Below are positions 14,003-23,121 of a stretch of 64,000 nucleotides of DNA, in pieces. Numbering within the stretch: the stretch's first letter is position 1; the number at the start of each line of letters is the position of its first letter. Source of the DNA: a virus; IMG/VR virus record IMGVR_UViG_3300015368_000213, positions 1 to 64,000 of that record. The stretch is one strand, 5' to 3'. The position numbers were made by a program, and so were the translations under genes. Below the pieces are notes generated by a model that worked only from the letters and a program-made list of their open reading frames with translations, was not told the DNA's origin and made no database searches.

Positions 14003-15318
14003 TTAATCCTATCCGATGAATCTGCTTCTGATTTGTCTTCTCTGATTTCCAAGAAAATTGGCAGAAACAAACTATCCCCACCCTGCTTATTTGTAATTCG
14101 GGCATTATATTTAATAGTGACGATCTTGCCAATCAAATCACTACTTACTAAATTCTCTCGTTGTGCTTTAGTGAGACCAGAACCGACACTAACCTTCACG
14201 ATACCATCTGAAGATTCACATACAATAGCACCAATCATTTTATTGTTTTTTCGATGTGGTTCGACATTAACAATTTTGAGATCACAATCCAATTCACCCT
14301 TGAATTTGATCTGGTGCTTTGCTCTCTTGTCTTCCCATACACCACGCAAATCTTTTAAGATAATTCCTTCATGACCTGCTTCAAAATATGTCTGAAACAT
14401 ATTCTGTGTTTCTCTCACATCATTAACAATGACTGTTTCAACAACAGAAACCATATGACTCAGATTTCCTAGATGTTCGAATGCAGTAACCACAGTAGCA
14501 AGTCGTGTCTGATAATCAACATCACACTTACCAGCCCAAAAAGATTTCACTGGAATAATATCCCACACAACTGCACGAATACCGGATACCTCGTCATCAG
14601 ATATGGTTCCTTTCACCGCTTTGTTGAGAATACCATTACCTGTCTTTCTGTCTAATGGTTTTCCTGCACTATCCACCACAAGCAATTCACCATCAAACAC
14701 AACATTTCCGATGTCAACATTTTTTGCCATCTTAATGAATGCAGCATCAAGTACCACATTATTAATTAAAATATATTTACCATTTCGAGACCTATATTCC
14801 ACAGAATCACCACACACAATGGCATTAAACCGCATACCATCCATTTTCATTTGTGCAATGGTTGGGAATTGAATCCCATCAACCAATTTAATATCAAATG
14901 TGGATGCCAACATACATGGATACTCAGACACCAATCCCTTCCAAATCTTATTGGCAGTAGATGCCTGTACACCACAGTTTAGGTCTTTTTTGATAATGCG
15001 TTCGATCACTTTAGCATCACTCTCAGTGAGAGATTCTAATAGTTTTGTGAGATATTCAATGGCAGCATGCCCAGTGACCTTGCGATCAGATAAATCCCCA
15101 AGTGCACTCATGGCAGAGGATAAATCCATATCTGAATGACCACTTCTGGGTGTATACTCTGGGATTTTGCGCTGGTAGAATTGCGTATTCGGATCTAACG
15201 CAAGAAATACCGCTGTTTTTAGATCAGCAAGTAATTGATATCTCGTAAGTATTGCCTCTTTTTCGAGGCGAGATGATACTGCGGAAAGTTGATCAAAAAT
15301 ATGATTAATGTTTTTCAT
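13999..15318 (-). CDS. 30: ATP-dependent DNA ligase (T4 gp30-like)
   Basis: 439 residues (T4 gp30 has 487). Motif I KMDGMR (158-163) with the AMP-accepting lysine. Other features: FDGELLVVD (motif III), EGIILKDLRG (motif IV) and HQIKFKGELDCDLKIVNVE (motif V region). The N-terminal helical DNA-binding domain precedes it (LGDLSDRKVTGHAAIEYL). Seals nicks during lagging-strand synthesis and repair. A promoter candidate sits directly upstream. Confidence 0.92.
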   Translation of the reverse strand: MKNINHIFDQLSAVSSRLEKEAILTRYQLLADLKTAVFLALDPNTQFYQRKIPEYTPRSGHSDMDLSSAMSALGDLSDRKVTGHAAIEYLTKLLESLTESDAKVIERIIKKDLNCGVQASTANKIWKGLVSEYPCMLASTFDIKLVDGIQFPTIAQMKMDGMRFNAIVCGDSVEYRSRNGKYILINNVVLDAAFIKMAKNVDIGNVVFDGELLVVDSAGKPLDRKTGNGILNKAVKGTISDDEVSGIRAVVWDIIPVKSFWAGKCDVDYQTRLATVVTAFEHLGNLSHMVSVVETVIVNDVRETQNMFQTYFEAGHEGIILKDLRGVWEDKRAKHQIKFKGELDCDLKIVNVEPHRKNNKMIGAIVCESSDGIVKVSVGSGLTKAQRENLVSSDLIGKIVTIKYNARITNKQGGDSLFLPIFLEIREDKSEADSSDRIK

Positions 15319-15324
15319 AATGAA

Positions 15325-15353
15325 ATGTTACCATATATTTCATTGGATGTAAA
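15325..15353 (-). promoter_or_regulatory. Weak sigma70-type promoter before DNA ligase
   Basis: Minus strand: -35 TTTACA (15348-15353), 17-base spacer, -10 TAACAT (15325-15330), in the 38-base gap before the ligase ATG. Confidence 0.45.
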
Positions 15354-15356
15354 GGG

Positions 15357-16304
15357 TTATTTGTTTTCTAATACGATCACTGGTTCGACAAATATCCCAG
15401 CTGAATTGGATTTAGACCCAACACGTTTAGCCATCCTATATCCCATAACATACGGATTCATGTGGGAATATTTCTCCAGAATTGGTTGTACGATTCTGTT
15501 GTATGTATGATTTCCATACATATCACTAATGTTAAGCACCAGATGACCACCAGACTCAAGAACAGATATAGAATTGTCCATCATAGCAAACAAGAACTTA
15601 TCCATCCATTCATCGAATTTCTTATATAGCGCATGTGATGATTTTTCGCCCTGATATTTTTCAGCCTTCCAATACGGAGGTGAGGTGAAAACCAAATCAT
15701 ATTTACCATCCGGAGGACTGATCTCTGATCCTTCATACTCAAATGATATATTACATGTGTGTTCATACATGTATTGCATAGATGCATACCCAGCAAGTAC
15801 CAATGGATTAGTATCCCTGCAATGATAATCTATTCCAGAAGCCATGGCAGCAATGAGCCTATCTCCCCAACCACCACATGGATCATATACTCGTGTGGCA
15901 TTGAACATGCTATATATCGCCATAGCTGCTGTTGGTCTGAATTGTGATGCAATGTACTTACGTAGTGCCATTGCTGTTTTTGGATTAGCATCGAAAAATT
16001 TACTATTCTCCAAAGTCTTTCTGTGTTTTTTCTGATACCAATTCCGAATTGGTGATGGTGATGTTAATGAGTCACATGCCATTCTGGTTGCCCAATGATG
16101 TCTATTGGACGCTATCATTCCAGTTTTATCTGAATCAATATATTTTGGGATATAGTATTGGTTATCAAATTCTGACCTAGAAAACCAATCACCATCTTTT
16201 AATAGAGATGTGTGTTTATTATTTTTATGGAATGCAATTAGATCATTATAATCTGCGAATGCTTCTGTGTCAGAAGGCGGGGGAATTGGAAACAAATTGG
16301 TCAC
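15357..16304 (-). CDS. DNA (amino) methyltransferase, TSPPY type, copy B
   Basis: 315 residues from a GTG start (GAGGATACTAA upstream). SAM motif YDPCGGWGDRLIAA (140-153), catalytic TSPPY (207-211), and GGHLVLNISDMYG near the C-terminus. Paralogue of the enzyme at 13025-14002. It lies downstream of a late-type promoter box and a compact three-way-junction RNA, so it may be expressed later than copy A. Confidence 0.8.
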   Translation of the reverse strand: MTNLFPIPPPSDTEAFADYNDLIAFHKNNKHTSLLKDGDWFSRSEFDNQYYIPKYIDSDKTGMIASNRHHWATRMACDSLTSPSPIRNWYQKKHRKTLENSKFFDANPKTAMALRKYIASQFRPTAAMAIYSMFNATRVYDPCGGWGDRLIAAMASGIDYHCRDTNPLVLAGYASMQYMYEHTCNISFEYEGSEISPPDGKYDLVFTSPPYWKAEKYQGEKSSHALYKKFDEWMDKFLFAMMDNSISVLESGGHLVLNISDMYGNHTYNRIVQPILEKYSHMNPYVMGYRMAKRVGSKSNSAGIFVEPVIVLENK

Positions 16305-16371
16305 TTAGTATCCTCACATAATAAAATCAAAATGCGGTTTATCTCCAAATTGCAAGCTTGGTGATCCTATT

Positions 16372-16425
16372 AATCCAGTGAATCATATTCACGACACTAT
16401 ACACCAGCAAGGTTTAGTGTGGATT
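16372..16425 (-). ncRNA. Compact three-way-junction RNA at a late promoter
   Basis: 54 bases folding without gaps: closing stem AATCCA/TGGATT (16420-16425 with 16372-16377); arm 1 CACTA...TAGTG with inner ACC-TTGCT-GGT (16419-16395); two-base linker TC; arm 2 GTGAAT-ATG-ATTCAC (16392-16378). All stems are perfect. On the minus strand the structure begins five bases after a TATAAATA box, so it would form the 5' end of a late transcript reading into the methyltransferase gene. Structure is seen; function unknown. Confidence 0.55.
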
Positions 16426-16430
16426 CGTTT

Positions 16431-16438
16431 TATTTATA
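16431..16438 (-). promoter_or_regulatory. T4-type late promoter box TATAAATA
   Basis: Exact TATAAATA on the minus strand immediately after the TAA of the gene at 16439-16699, upstream of the structured RNA and the methyltransferase. Confidence 0.55.
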
Positions 16439-16699
16439 TTATCCGATAGTTACAGACTTAACCTTATCCACATAAAAAGATTTCCATGCACCAGCATCCA
16501 CATCCCAGACGGATACTAAATTATCTGGTCTAGCATTCTCCTGCAAGAGAACCTGATCCGGTGCTGGATTATTGGGGAGATATTCCCCAAGAAGAGTACA
16601 ATTCATTGTACGCTCTGTGCCATCATTCTTAATAAATGAAATGGTTATTATTCCATTTTGGAGTAGACTCACAATATTATGTTTAGTAAATACGTTCAC
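16439..16699 (-). CDS. SH3-like beta-barrel phage protein (DUF2693-like)
   Basis: 86 residues from GTG 16699, overlapping the epimerase stop (GTGTGA) with AGGAG upstream. Pattern VSLLQNGIITISFIKNDG, TMNCTLLGEYLP, then VWDVDAGAWKSFYVDKVKSV matches a small protein family widespread in T4-like cyanophages and relatives. Role unknown, possibly nucleic-acid binding. Confidence 0.7.
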   Translation of the reverse strand: MNVFTKHNIVSLLQNGIITISFIKNDGTERTMNCTLLGEYLPNNPAPDQVLLQENARPDNLVSVWDVDAGAWKSFYVDKVKSVTIG

Positions 16700-17637
16700 A
16701 CTTTTCTCCTAAAATAGTCAATAGTTTTATCAAGCCCATCACTCAACATTACTTTAGGCTCCCAACCCAAAATAGTTTTGGCTTTGGTTATGTCTGGTTG
16801 TCTCTGTTTTGGGTCATCCAGAACAGCATCCACAAAGGTGATGTTACCAGAACCAATCTTCTTGGTAATTATATCAGATAATTGTGCAATTGTAAACTCC
16901 GCTGGATTCCCTATATTTATAGGCGAATTCTCATTGGTAAATGCGTATCTTATAATACCATCAACCAGATCGTCAACATAACAAAATGATCTGGTTTGTG
17001 ATCCAGTACCGTATATTTTAATGCTTTCATTTTTCAATGCAGCGACAATGAAATTGGATACTACTCTACCATCATTAACAGCCATGTGCGGACCATAAGT
17101 GTTGAATATTCTCACTATACCAGAATTGGTATCATATTTCCGATTGTAATCCGAAAATAATGTTTCTGCCCCACGCTTACCTTCATCGTAACATGAACGA
17201 ATTCCAATAGTATTGACGTTACCAAAATACTCTTCCGTCTGTGGATGTATCAGCGGATCACCATATACCTCTGATGTTGATGCTTGCACAACTCTAACTC
17301 GTAATTTGTTCGCCAAATTTAATACGTTTCTAGCACCAATAATGTTGGTCATAAATGTGTATGTTGGATCTTTTTGGTAATGTACTGGGGATGCTGGGCA
17401 TGCCAAATTTATGATTAAATCAACGCCCATGATGCCAGACATAGTATTATAGAATGAATCACTTGTTATATCCATCTTATACATATCAAAATTTGCATAC
17501 TTATAACATTCATACAAATTCTGCATACTACCAGTATACATATTATCTACACAAATGACTTCATGTGATTCTTGAAGAAGTCTATTACATAAATGTGATC
17601 CAATAAATCCTGCGCCACCAGTTACTATAATTTTCAT
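16696..17637 (-). CDS. NAD-dependent sugar epimerase/decarboxylase (UDP-xylose synthase-like)
   Basis: 313 residues from ATG 17637. Rossmann motif GGAGFIGSH (7-15), NLACPASP, catalytic Ser-Thr near TSEVYGDP, and the YxxxK pair within SCYDEGKRGAE, which is typical of UDP-glucuronate decarboxylases (SDR extended family). It would make an activated sugar such as UDP-xylose for the glycosyltransferases encoded nearby. Exact substrate is inferred. Confidence 0.82.
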   Translation of the reverse strand: MKIIVTGGAGFIGSHLCNRLLQESHEVICVDNMYTGSMQNLYECYKYANFDMYKMDITSDSFYNTMSGIMGVDLIINLACPASPVHYQKDPTYTFMTNIIGARNVLNLANKLRVRVVQASTSEVYGDPLIHPQTEEYFGNVNTIGIRSCYDEGKRGAETLFSDYNRKYDTNSGIVRIFNTYGPHMAVNDGRVVSNFIVAALKNESIKIYGTGSQTRSFCYVDDLVDGIIRYAFTNENSPINIGNPAEFTIAQLSDIITKKIGSGNITFVDAVLDDPKQRQPDITKAKTILGWEPKVMLSDGLDKTIDYFRRKV

Positions 17638-17638
17638 A

Positions 17639-18211
17639 TCAAACCTCTGTCTCATATTTGTATTTCATATATCTAGCCAAATACCATGCATCGACTATAT
17701 CTGTGGTAGGATTTCCTAATTTTGTGGTTGGTGATATTATCTTGTGTAAATTCTGTACACCAGAATCTACACAGAATGAATTATACATCAACTGTTTGTC
17801 GGCATTACCTTTCCCCGTGGCGAACTTTTTCAGCGTAGATGGTGAAACGGTATCGAAATCATATTCATTTTTATATAGCATGTATTTCATTAAACCGCAA
17901 TTTTCTGCAATGTGGAAAACTTTCCCCTTAGACCCAAAAGAATAGTCTTCAATCATAATGTATATATCTCTATCATCCAGTCCATTCAATATATCCAAAA
18001 CCCAAGTTGCTATATTTTCGTATCTCTCTTGTTCTGAATAATATTCATCGTGTAGGATTCCGAGGATATTACACATACCAGTATCAATCTGCCCTGTGAG
18101 TTTAATCTTATCTGTTAAATAATATCCCTTACAGTTTGCTTCTATTTTACTACCACATATAACAACTGCTGGACTTGTTAGGGAGTAATCAATCCCAATA
18201 AACTTCGCCAT
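17639..18211 (-). CDS. RuvC-like Holliday-junction resolvase / RNase H-fold nuclease
   Basis: 190 residues from ATG 18211 (GGGAG upstream). Starts MAKFIGIDYSLTSPAVVI with the first catalytic Asp (D8). The second acid lies in IMIEDYSFGSKGKV, and the last pair in DIVDAWYLARY. PSTLKKFATGKGNADKQLMY is also typical of phage RuvC-like proteins. Likely resolves replication/recombination branches before packaging, the role of T4 gp49. Confidence 0.75.
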   Translation of the reverse strand: MAKFIGIDYSLTSPAVVICGSKIEANCKGYYLTDKIKLTGQIDTGMCNILGILHDEYYSEQERYENIATWVLDILNGLDDRDIYIMIEDYSFGSKGKVFHIAENCGLMKYMLYKNEYDFDTVSPSTLKKFATGKGNADKQLMYNSFCVDSGVQNLHKIISPTTKLGNPTTDIVDAWYLARYMKYKYETEV

Positions 18212-18410
18212 CGTCGCTCCCTTCGTCCAAATCTTCATCTTCTGGGAACATCAACTCATTATTGTTGAAATCTAAATCAGCATTTTTGGTATCAAATTCA
18301 TCCCCACAAAAGGGGCAATATGATGGGCAATCATGGCTAGTATCATTATCATTATAGTGTAATGAGAAAATCGAACTACACTTATCACATACGACCTTTT
18401 TTCTTATCAT
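18189..18410 (-). CDS. Zinc-ribbon protein with acidic tail
   Basis: 73 residues. CDKC (8-11) and CPFCG (32-36) with a preceding Cys form a zinc ribbon; the tail (PEDEDLDEGSDDGEVYWD) is strongly acidic. Such small ribbons often bind RNA polymerase or nucleic acid; no direct evidence here. Confidence 0.6.
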   Translation of the reverse strand: MIRKKVVCDKCSSIFSLHYNDNDTSHDCPSYCPFCGDEFDTKNADLDFNNNELMFPEDEDLDEGSDDGEVYWD

Positions 18411-18413
18411 GCA

Positions 18414-18665
18414 TTAACTCCTAGTAATCTCTAATATTTTTTCTATTTGTTTATCTATAATTGGTACTCTATTTGCCCAATGTATATATTCTTTCTCTGG
18501 ATTCTTTTTCAGGTTATATAGTAGTGGAAGTATCAAACGTTCCAGCTGCTGTAGCTTATCCTTGAATGCCTCTTCTGTTAATTCTGATATCTTAGTGGCT
18601 TCTTCCTCACTGGCGAAGGTGAATCCAAAATCATCATCGGATTCCAATATATTCTTATCTGACAT
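18414..18665 (-). CDS. Conserved small phage protein
   Basis: 83 residues from ATG 18665 (GGAGAAAACG upstream). MSDKNILESDDDFGFTFASE..., then a helical part (KLQQLERLILPLLYNLKKNP, EKEYIHWANRVPIIDKQIEK). I recall the IHWANR...IDKQI pattern in small proteins of T4-like cyanophages. Function unknown. Confidence 0.65.
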   Translation of the reverse strand: MSDKNILESDDDFGFTFASEEEATKISELTEEAFKDKLQQLERLILPLLYNLKKNPEKEYIHWANRVPIIDKQIEKILEITRS

Positions 18666-19959
18666 CGTTTTCTCCGTAGAATAGGTATATTTCAGGATCA
18701 ACCACACCAGATATATCACATTGCATTATATCAAGAATTTTATCATCGACCAAATCACCATGCACCCACCAATCCTCAAACGAAGATTGTCCTTCTGGGG
18801 ATATGTCTCCTGCGACTAATTTATACCCAAGTGATTCAAGATATTTTCTGGATTTATATCTATATGACTTGGTATCATCCAAATAATAATCATGTTCATA
18901 TGTGATTGTTCTGAATTTATATTTATCGAATGGTATTGATAGTAATATATCAAATGTTGTTTTTGCTGGATCACAATCCACTTGCAAGTAATCAATTACA
19001 CCATCAACAGCAAGGGTAGATAATAAGGAATCATAATTCACCGTCGTAGCATCACAGCACATAGATGAGTTCTTCCTTGTTGAATTATATTTTTCTACAG
19101 CATTAGGATCAATGTCGATGCCCAATCCAATCCAGTGAAAATCTTTCTCCAATAAGAATGTATTGCTGTTGAATGTTGGATCGGACGATCCAATCTCAAA
19201 ATATCTTCCGTTTTCCTTTCCATTTAGAACAGATAGAACAAACAAATCTTGATATACTTGAGAATATGTTTTTGTTATTTTTTCCGATCCAGCAAACTTA
19301 AATTTTAATCTATTGTGCTTGGATTGATCATAGTGCTTGAATGCTTTGCTGCGATTTATACCCAATCTCGACAAATTATCATATACTGCTTTTTTGTGGA
19401 TGGGATCCATTACGTTATGGTATTGTTCGGATAGTTCACGGAGAAGTGCCCTACTCTCGTCATTCTTGCCCCACCACCAACCACAGATAGCTTTTTCAAA
19501 AATTAAATTATATTTACCAGCATAATCAACATTGGATTTTAATGGTGGAAGATTGAAATCACATACCCCTAAACCCATAGATGCAATCATATACCCATCC
19601 ACATATTGGTGTGTTCTTTCCAGAAGTCTACTGAGTAGGAAATATGCTTCCGGTCTTTTTGGTAAAAGATATATAGCATGTTGCATTATTCTCTTTACTG
19701 TATTGTGTCTATTGCCTTGTCTATCATAACACAATGCGCTGCGCAAAAGACATTCATACGATAGAGTTTTGTCTTCGGTTCTTTCTGCTGCCCTATAGAA
19801 ATATGTGATGGCTGATGCAGTTTGATTCATGCTGTCGTATATAGTGGCTAACGTATAATTTTTAGTCGCATCTTCTGTATCTAATGCCAAATCACGAATA
19901 GCACCACGTAGAACATTTACATTTTTCGGTTGATTTATATAAATCATATTATTTTCCAT
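18655..19959 (-). CDS. TPR protein with FkbM-type methyltransferase domain
   Basis: 434 residues from ATG 19959. The N-terminal ~200 residues contain tetratricopeptide-like helices (AITYFYRAAERTEDKTLSYE, AIYLLPKRPEAYFLLSRLLE). The C-terminal domain has FEIGSSDPTFNSNT, IGLGIDIDPNAVE, IDYLQVDCDPA and TYEHDYY, fitting a FkbM-like SAM methyltransferase. Located with sugar enzymes, it probably methylates a glycan or glycosylated product. Substrate unknown. Confidence 0.7.
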   Translation of the reverse strand: MENNMIYINQPKNVNVLRGAIRDLALDTEDATKNYTLATIYDSMNQTASAITYFYRAAERTEDKTLSYECLLRSALCYDRQGNRHNTVKRIMQHAIYLLPKRPEAYFLLSRLLERTHQYVDGYMIASMGLGVCDFNLPPLKSNVDYAGKYNLIFEKAICGWWWGKNDESRALLRELSEQYHNVMDPIHKKAVYDNLSRLGINRSKAFKHYDQSKHNRLKFKFAGSEKITKTYSQVYQDLFVLSVLNGKENGRYFEIGSSDPTFNSNTFLLEKDFHWIGLGIDIDPNAVEKYNSTRKNSSMCCDATTVNYDSLLSTLAVDGVIDYLQVDCDPAKTTFDILLSIPFDKYKFRTITYEHDYYLDDTKSYRYKSRKYLESLGYKLVAGDISPEGQSSFEDWWVHGDLVDDKILDIMQCDISGVVDPEIYLFYGENDVR

Positions 19960-20956
19960 AAACAATACCTTCAATTACTTCACTTGGACACCTGAGTATA
20001 TATGCAGCATTATCAGTGACACCAAATGTTATGAGATAATCATCACCATATTTACACATACCAGCACAGAATTCAATTTCTGCGTTTAAGAACGAAAACG
20101 GATTTGTGCATATTGACACATCCCAATCTTTATCAAATTTGATGATCCTGTGCCTGTATGTGGCATCCTTCTTTCCGTTCTCACTCTGGAAAAGATCAAC
20201 TTCGTGGGTAATGCAAATATGATCACCATTATCTCCTATTGGAATCACTTGTGATCCACCTCTTTGATCACGTATACCATGTAATAATACATTTCCCATA
20301 TGGACAGTGGTGGATGTCTTTGTGTCGGGATTAGCCTTAACAATCTCTACAGGTGAACACCACTTAACAAACTGGTAATCCTTATCTATAACTGGCATCC
20401 AATTCTTTTCACAATAAGAATTCGCATTCACATCTGTGCCAGCAGTTGGTACAGGAATTCTAAATCGTGATATCTCACGAACAGAATCATCTGTTATTTC
20501 AATCTCACTTAATTCCATTCTACCTTGTCCATTTGGTGTTGTGTCACGACGAACACCACATAGGTATAATTTATCGTCCCATCTAAAAACTCTACAATCT
20601 TCCAATCCAATAAATTCCCATTTAGGTGGTGAATTCAATTTAGAAAAATCCACTTTTCTCACCCATTTCATTCGCAGATCACTGGGATTCAGTTCAGAAA
20701 AGAAATTTGTTGTCGTTAGTGTAATGTCATTTTCTGGGTTGAGATAAGTTAGTGGTCCCCACTCGTGTTCGAATATTCCCTTTTCTGAATGCAGAATAGT
20801 GACTTGACAATGACGTATATTCACATACAATCTACCATTATCATTATATATTGATGGATTGAATATCCCAGTGCCATTGGTCATTTCTGCTGGGACTACC
20901 AATGGATATATATCACCACCACTATCAAGTACGATCTTCACAAAATTATCAGTCAT
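19949..20956 (-). CDS. Five-bladed beta-propeller, glycosidase/phosphorylase-like (GH130/GH43 clan style)
   Basis: 335 residues. Contains GIFNPSIYNDNGRLYVNIRH (N-terminal blade), FIGLEDCRVFRWDDKLYLCG and AEIEFCAGMCKYGDDYLITFG, the repeating Asp/Glu-containing blades seen in beta-1,4-mannooligosaccharide phosphorylase-like and related glycosidases. It sits between a GT25-like transferase and an FkbM-like gene. May trim or bind the glycan made by this cluster. Function inferred from fold signature only. Confidence 0.6.
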   Translation of the reverse strand: MTDNFVKIVLDSGGDIYPLVVPAEMTNGTGIFNPSIYNDNGRLYVNIRHCQVTILHSEKGIFEHEWGPLTYLNPENDITLTTTNFFSELNPSDLRMKWVRKVDFSKLNSPPKWEFIGLEDCRVFRWDDKLYLCGVRRDTTPNGQGRMELSEIEITDDSVREISRFRIPVPTAGTDVNANSYCEKNWMPVIDKDYQFVKWCSPVEIVKANPDTKTSTTVHMGNVLLHGIRDQRGGSQVIPIGDNGDHICITHEVDLFQSENGKKDATYRHRIIKFDKDWDVSICTNPFSFLNAEIEFCAGMCKYGDDYLITFGVTDNAAYILRCPSEVIEGIVYGK

Positions 20957-21710
20957 GCACAACTCCCAATAAATTCTCTATTTTAGTATTATTATCAAAA
21001 TTCATCCACTTGCTACGTATCCGTTGTTCGGATATATGATGTGGTATCTTACTGACATCCAAGTTATCTTTTTTATCTACATTATTATTTTCGACAAACA
21101 AAGGAAAATTATATATCACACCAAGATTCCAATATAAAATATTTTCAACAATTGGCATCATATCATCCACTTCCAATTTGTATATATTATCCGCCATCAC
21201 ATGTCTATCTAGTATTTGCTTAACCCAATCTCTGCGCATTAGTGATAACCCACCCCACCATCTACCATATCGCATATCAAGATTTAATCTTTTTTCTGTT
21301 ATATCTTTCAGTGGATATTCAATTCTAACCAATTGTATACATCGCCAATTAGATGGCAGATTAGCCATGAAATCATCCCACGTAAAATTCCAATGATCTA
21401 TACTAAAAAAATCATGATCATCTTCACAGAAGATAGCATATTCATCATTTGTTTCGTGATACCATCTATTCATACATCTCAAATGTGATATTGCTGCTCC
21501 CATACCAGCAGCACACAATGAATTTATATATTTACCATATACACATAAATCAGGAAGCATTTCATTAAAGGGTACTGTTATATATGGCGTATATGATATG
21601 CCATATTTTTCGAATTGTGAGTTCATAAACTGCTGTCTATGAACTGCACTTTTCAGTGAGATGTAATTTACAGTCGGGAAATTTAATAGTTTATTTTGCC
21701 CAGACATCAT
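20949..21710 (-). CDS. Glycosyltransferase, family 25 (LPS-type)
   Basis: 253 residues. VNYISLKSAVHRQQFMNSQF, MGAAISHLRCMNRW, and YAIFCEDDHDFF with the acidic metal site are the standard GT25 landmarks (N-terminal strand, GAxSHL.. helix, EDD). Start overlaps the NrdB stop. Likely adds hexose to a phage or host glycan. Confidence 0.75.
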   Translation of the reverse strand: MMSGQNKLLNFPTVNYISLKSAVHRQQFMNSQFEKYGISYTPYITVPFNEMLPDLCVYGKYINSLCAAGMGAAISHLRCMNRWYHETNDEYAIFCEDDHDFFSIDHWNFTWDDFMANLPSNWRCIQLVRIEYPLKDITEKRLNLDMRYGRWWGGLSLMRRDWVKQILDRHVMADNIYKLEVDDMMPIVENILYWNLGVIYNFPLFVENNNVDKKDNLDVSKIPHHISEQRIRSKWMNFDNNTKIENLLGVVHD

Positions 21711-22668
21711 CCCAGCTTCCGGTCAATGTACCTTTTGCATAATCAGTTGCACGATTTTCAAAGAAGTTCGAATGTCCAGGAGCATTAATCATACCTTCAA
21801 CCCATGGTAATGGATTCTTCTTTACTTTGAAGATTCCCTTTAGACCCAATGAAATCAAACGGCGATCAGCAATGTAACGGATGTATTGTTTAACATCTTC
21901 TGCTGTAAGACCTTCCATTGCGCCCATACTAAATGATAAATCAATAAACTTATCTTCAAGTTCAACCATCTTTTCTGCAATTGAGTAGATTTTTTCCTTG
22001 AGTTCATCATTCCAAATTTCACGATTCTCTTCTATATATGTTCTGAATAATTTAATCATTGATTCGGCATGTGTGGTTTCATCCGCAATAGACCACTGAA
22101 TTATCTGTCCCATTCCCTTCATTAGTCCATGTCGTGGGAAATTCAATAACATTATGAATGAACTGAATAGTTGCAATCCTTCCGTAAATGCAGAGAATGC
22201 CGCAATTTGCTGTGCCACATTCTTCTTATCCATGTTGACAAATTGCTCAAAGTATTCGTGTTTATCCTTCATGGCTTGATATTGCAAAAATTCACTATAT
22301 GTGGATTCTGGCATACCAAGAGTTTCAATTAGATGTGAATATGCCGCAATATGTACAGCTTCTCTAGCAGCAAAGCCAAGCAACATCATTCTTACTTCTG
22401 GTTGTGGGAATACGGGAAGATAATTCTTTACATATCCAGAAGCAACATCGATGTCACCTTGTGTGAAAAATCTGAATATGTTCGTCAGGAAGTACTTCTG
22501 TTCTTTTGTTAGTTTTTTCTTCCAATCCTTAACATCATCAATCATGGGGACTTCACTAAATAACCAGTGCATTTGCTCATGCTTCAACCATGCTTCATAT
22601 GCCCATGGGTAGTTCCACGGTTTAAAGTAAGGTCTTTCATCAGTCAATTTCAAAATATGTTTAGTCAT
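21691..22668 (-). CDS. nrdB: Ribonucleotide reductase class I small subunit
   Basis: 325 residues. Di-iron ligands: TQGDID, REAVHIAAYSHL, FTEGLQLF and DETTHAES. The Tyr of AAYSH lies at Glu+7, where the radical tyrosine is in Escherichia coli R2. The C-terminus (LTGSWDDVWAK) ends in a tail for docking with NrdA. With the thioredoxin and NrdA it supplies dNTPs. Overlaps the thioredoxin gene. Confidence 0.93.
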   Translation of the reverse strand: MTKHILKLTDERPYFKPWNYPWAYEAWLKHEQMHWLFSEVPMIDDVKDWKKKLTKEQKYFLTNIFRFFTQGDIDVASGYVKNYLPVFPQPEVRMMLLGFAAREAVHIAAYSHLIETLGMPESTYSEFLQYQAMKDKHEYFEQFVNMDKKNVAQQIAAFSAFTEGLQLFSSFIMLLNFPRHGLMKGMGQIIQWSIADETTHAESMIKLFRTYIEENREIWNDELKEKIYSIAEKMVELEDKFIDLSFSMGAMEGLTAEDVKQYIRYIADRRLISLGLKGIFKVKKNPLPWVEGMINAPGHSNFFENRATDYAKGTLTGSWDDVWAK

Positions 22669-22906
22669 TTAGCCATGTCTCCAATTCTTCTTTTGTCGAT
22701 ACTCCTGATGTGCGCTTGATTTCTGTATTAGCATCAAGCATGATCATAGTAGGAACACCCCTGATACCAAACTCTTTAGCATAGTCCATATGTTCGTCTA
22801 TATCATATTCCTCAATGGGAACTTCCGTATTGACTGTTTCCAAGATTTTAGAGAGCATTTTGCAAGGTGAGCACCAAGACGCTCCGAATTTAATTACTCG
22901 TTTCAT
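22661..22906 (-). CDS. Thioredoxin/glutaredoxin-like reductant
   Basis: 81 residues with the active site WCSPC (11-15), RGVPTMIML cis-proline loop and a shortened thioredoxin fold. Lies between nrdB and nrdA and is the likely electron donor to the phage ribonucleotide reductase. Confidence 0.88.
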   Translation of the reverse strand: MKRVIKFGASWCSPCKMLSKILETVNTEVPIEEYDIDEHMDYAKEFGIRGVPTMIMLDANTEIKRTSGVSTKEELETWLND

Positions 22907-23121
22907 TTGTCAACCTCAAATTGTTTGAATCTATTTTTTATTTCGGTGGAGAATGCAGCACTCAATCCACTATCTATCTGCCATCCATCTACTATACCAG
23001 TTTCACATACCTTTGTACATTCTTCTATTATCAACTTAGCAAATTTCTCTAATTTATCATTATTAGTTAATAATAAATTTATACCAGCATCTTTTGCTCT
23101 TTGTCTTATCAATCTATTCAT
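22903..23121 (-). CDS. 72-residue hypothetical protein
   Basis: MNRLIRQRAKDAGINLLLTN... then DKLEKFAKLIIEECTKVCE. The LEKFAKLI-EC block recurs in the protein at 54792-55058, so both belong to one small accessory family. First gene after the promoter at 23217-23222. Function unknown. Confidence 0.6.
   Translation of the reverse strand: MNRLIRQRAKDAGINLLLTNNDKLEKFAKLIIEECTKVCETGIVDGWQIDSGLSAAFSTEIKNRFKQFEVDK

Noticed and set aside
14473-15139. Plus-strand open frames antisense to DNA ligase
   Set aside because: No ribosome sites or homology; they shadow a well-supported ligase gene.
16372-16425. Hammerhead or other self-cleaving ribozyme
   Set aside because: The junction has almost no unpaired bases; CTGATGA and GAAA core elements are missing.
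22903-23121. Ribosomal or regulatory small protein near nrd genes
   Set aside because: Its motif matches another accessory protein in the window rather than any NrdR-like regulator; no zinc finger or ATP cone.
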